From assembly GCA_021414165.1 (NCBI GenBank), contig JAIOPA010000204.1, forward strand, positions 1 to 6,587: a stretch of DNA of 6,587 nt. Direction: 5' to 3'. The notes under the pieces were generated by a model, which was given only the letters and a program-made list of their open reading frames with translations, was not told the origin of the DNA and made no database searches. Both the position numbers and the translations under genes were made by a program. Positions 5,900-6,587 of the stretch are shown here, piece after piece. The number at the start of each line of letters is the position of its first letter. Positions within the stretch are counted from its first letter, which is position 1. This DNA is from Candidatus Eiseniibacteriota bacterium (GTDB lineage Bacteria > Eisenbacteria > RBG-16-71-46).

Positions 5900-6373
5900 G
5901 TTGATGCGTCCCCCACCGCCCGGCGTCGACGAACCACCCGTGTCCGGCGGACGATTGGCCGGCCCGAGACCTGCCACCAGGATGCCGGCGAGCGCGGTGC
6001 CCGAGACGAGCCCGGTGCGGTACCAGTCCAGCTTGCGCGTGGTGAGGTGGTCGATGTCGTCGAACGCGATGCGGAACGTGACCGTTTGATCGACCGGCCC
6101 CTCGATGTCGGAGCGGTGCCGGAAGCCCGTGAGCGAGTCGCCCGAGAACGTGGCGTAATCGAAGTCGTAGACCAGTCCATCCTTGGTCTCGACTCGCACG
6201 CCCTTGCGTTCGGGCAGATCACTGTAGGTGGCGCGTGGGATCTCGCGCAGCGTGCTGCAACCGCTGCTGACGACCCAGAGGCCCAGCAGGATGCCGGCCA
6301 GCGCGCGGGACGACCTCGAAGCAGGCGACTTTGGAACAGACGACCTCGAAGCAGACGACTTTGGAACAGACAT
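5897..6373 (-). CDS. Putative lipoprotein of unknown function with C-terminal glycine-rich membrane segment
   Basis: I do not recognise this 158-residue protein. It has an unusually long n-region (1-23) rich in Ser with basic residues at 5, 10, 15, 20 and 23. A hydrophobic core LAGILLGLWVV (25-35) and a lipobox-like SSGC with Cys39 follow, so lipidation and envelope anchoring are likely. The core (about 56-114) looks like a small beta-rich domain: GVRVETKDGLVYDFDY (58-73), then FSGDSL (76-81), then TFRIAFDDIDHLTTRKLDW (99-117). The VxxKDG...I..DDI pattern recalls small beta-barrel-like hypothetical proteins in high-GC bacteria. A hydrophobic segment with regular glycines (118-138) and a Gly/Pro/Ser tail close the protein. 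The ATG at 6371-6373 has GAGGGA just upstream. A longer start at 6424 lacks a ribosome-binding site and would bury the signal peptide. The first 21 codons are a tandem repeat with codon use unlike the rest of the gene. Confidence 0.75.
   Translation of the reverse strand: MSVPKSSASRSSVPKSPASRSSRALAGILLGLWVVSSGCSTLREIPRATYSDLPERKGVRVETKDGLVYDFDYATFSGDSLTGFRHRSDIEGPVDQTVTFRIAFDDIDHLTTRKLDWYRTGLVSGTALAGILVAGLGPANRPPDTGGSSTPGGGGRIN
6311..6370 (-). repeat. Tandem repeat, 2 x 30 nt (4 x 15 nt), in the lipoprotein signal region
   Basis: Positions 6311-6340 and 6341-6370 are identical except one base (6325 G versus 6355 A), which changes Ser to Pro. Each 30-mer is itself two diverged 15-nt units. 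The four units encode SVPKS, SASRS, SVPKS and PASRS, directly after the start codon, placing Lys or Arg at every fifth residue. Being a multiple of 3, unit gain or loss keeps the frame. Codons here (TCT, GTT, CCA, GCT, AGG, AAG) are poorer in third-position G/C than the neighbouring codons. Confidence 0.95.
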
Positions 6374-6377
6374 CAGG

Positions 6378-6383
6378 TCCCTC
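6378..6383 (-). promoter_or_regulatory. Shine-Dalgarno of the lipoprotein gene
   Basis: GAGGGA on the minus strand ends 4 nt before the ATG at 6373, with its GAGG part 6 nt away. It supports this start, directly before the tandem repeat, over the upstream ATG at 6424. Confidence 0.65.
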
Positions 6384-6396
6384 GATTCCCGGCGGG

Positions 6397-6414
6397 TGCG
6401 CCCGGTCAGGCGCA
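6397..6414. other. Short inverted repeat in the lipoprotein 5' region
   Basis: TGCGCC (6397-6402) and GGCGCA (6409-6414) form a perfect 6-bp stem with a 6-nt loop. It lies 14 nt upstream of the Shine-Dalgarno. It could be a small hairpin in the leader or an operator half-site pair. GC-rich 6-bp palindromes also arise by chance at this base composition. Confidence 0.25.
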
Positions 6415-6425
6415 GGACTGCCATG

Positions 6426-6454
6426 AAGTTACGGCGCGCCGCGGCTCGATGCAA
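6426..6454 (-). promoter_or_regulatory. Weak sigma70-like promoter candidate for the lipoprotein gene
   Basis: On the minus strand TTGCAT (6449-6454) and TAACTT (6426-6431) are separated by exactly 17 nt, in the 89-nt gap before the lipoprotein start. Each box matches only 3 of 6 consensus bases, so the call rests mainly on spacing and location. Co-transcription with the upstream zinc-ribbon gene is an equally good explanation. Confidence 0.2.
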
Positions 6455-6462
6455 GGCCGCGA

Positions 6463-6587
6463 TCACTCCCAGATCAGGAGCCGCCCGCAGCCCACGCACA
6501 GGTGCAGCGCGGTCACGCCCGGAGGCGGCGCCGCGCTGGTGGGCAGCGTGAGCCGGCAACCCAGGCACACGCGCTGGCGCACCAGCG
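6463..6587 (-). CDS. C-terminal end of a zinc-ribbon protein (partial, 5' end beyond window)
   Basis: Forty codons and a TGA stop (6463-6465) are visible. They hold CLGC (7-10 of the visible part) and, 19 residues later, CVGCG (30-34), followed by RLLIWE and the stop. Two CxxC knuckles at this spacing are the usual four-cysteine zinc ribbon, which binds one structural zinc and often contacts nucleic acid or protein. A Pro/Ala loop lies between the knuckles. The gene begins outside the window, so I cannot say whether it is a tiny stand-alone ribbon or the tail of a larger protein. It runs in the same direction as the lipoprotein gene, with an 89-nt gap. Zinc binding is inferred from the cysteine pattern only. 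Confidence 0.7.
   Translation of the reverse strand, partial: LVRQRVCLGCRLTLPTSAAPPPGVTALHLCVGCGRLLIWE

Noticed and set aside
5647..6222. A 191-codon minus-strand frame across both convergent genes
   Set aside because: It overlaps two better-supported genes in other frames and is Arg/Ser-rich without a domain.
6228..6551. A plus-strand frame with an acidic repeat (DDLEA, DFGT) over the tandem repeat
   Set aside because: The opposite strand gives a Shine-Dalgarno, start, signal peptide and lipobox; the acidic repeat is its antisense reading.

Overview
The window looks like a bacterial chromosomal segment of high G+C content, with strong G/C preference at third codon positions and long spurious open frames opposite the real genes. 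It has GTG starts and overlapping genes. A lipobox protein and a second signal-peptide protein suggest a cell envelope that carries lipoproteins, probably diderm. The protein style recalls high-GC, poorly cultured phyla such as Gemmatimonadota, Eisenbacteria or Myxococcota. That placement is an impression from memory and not a result.

Reading the minus strand from right to left, positions 5499 to 1 hold a co-directional cluster. It runs: a CCA-adding-type tRNA nucleotidyltransferase (4081-5499), a long-chain polyprenyl diphosphate synthase (3017-4009), the ribosomal silencing factor RsfS (2626-2997), arginyl-tRNA synthetase (900-2636) and a PfkB-family sugar kinase that runs off the left edge (1-903). 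Spacing tightens along the cluster: 71 nt, then 19 nt, then an 11-nt overlap, then a 4-nt GTGA overlap. This suggests one operon with translational coupling at its distal end. The shared theme is tRNA maturation and charging plus ribosome control, with one isoprenoid-chain enzyme and one orphan kinase.

Right of 5500 is a small envelope-related region. A short signal-peptide protein of YfiM/DUF2279-like appearance (5503-5874) is the only plus-strand gene, and its chosen start lies 3 nt from the divergent tRNA nucleotidyltransferase start. It converges, with 22 nt between stops, on a minus-strand putative lipoprotein (5897-6373). The N-terminal region of that lipoprotein is built from four 15-nt units. 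At the right edge is the C-terminal end of a CxxC...CxxC zinc-ribbon protein (6463 to the edge).

Most of the window is ordinary housekeeping sequence. I see no CRISPR array, insertion sequence, phage gene, rRNA or tRNA gene, and no convincing new multi-gene system. The observations most worth a second look are two catalytic-motif deviations in neighbouring tRNA enzymes (no HIGH signature in ArgS; an altered DxD motif in the nucleotidyltransferase) and the tandem repeat at the start of the lipoprotein gene.
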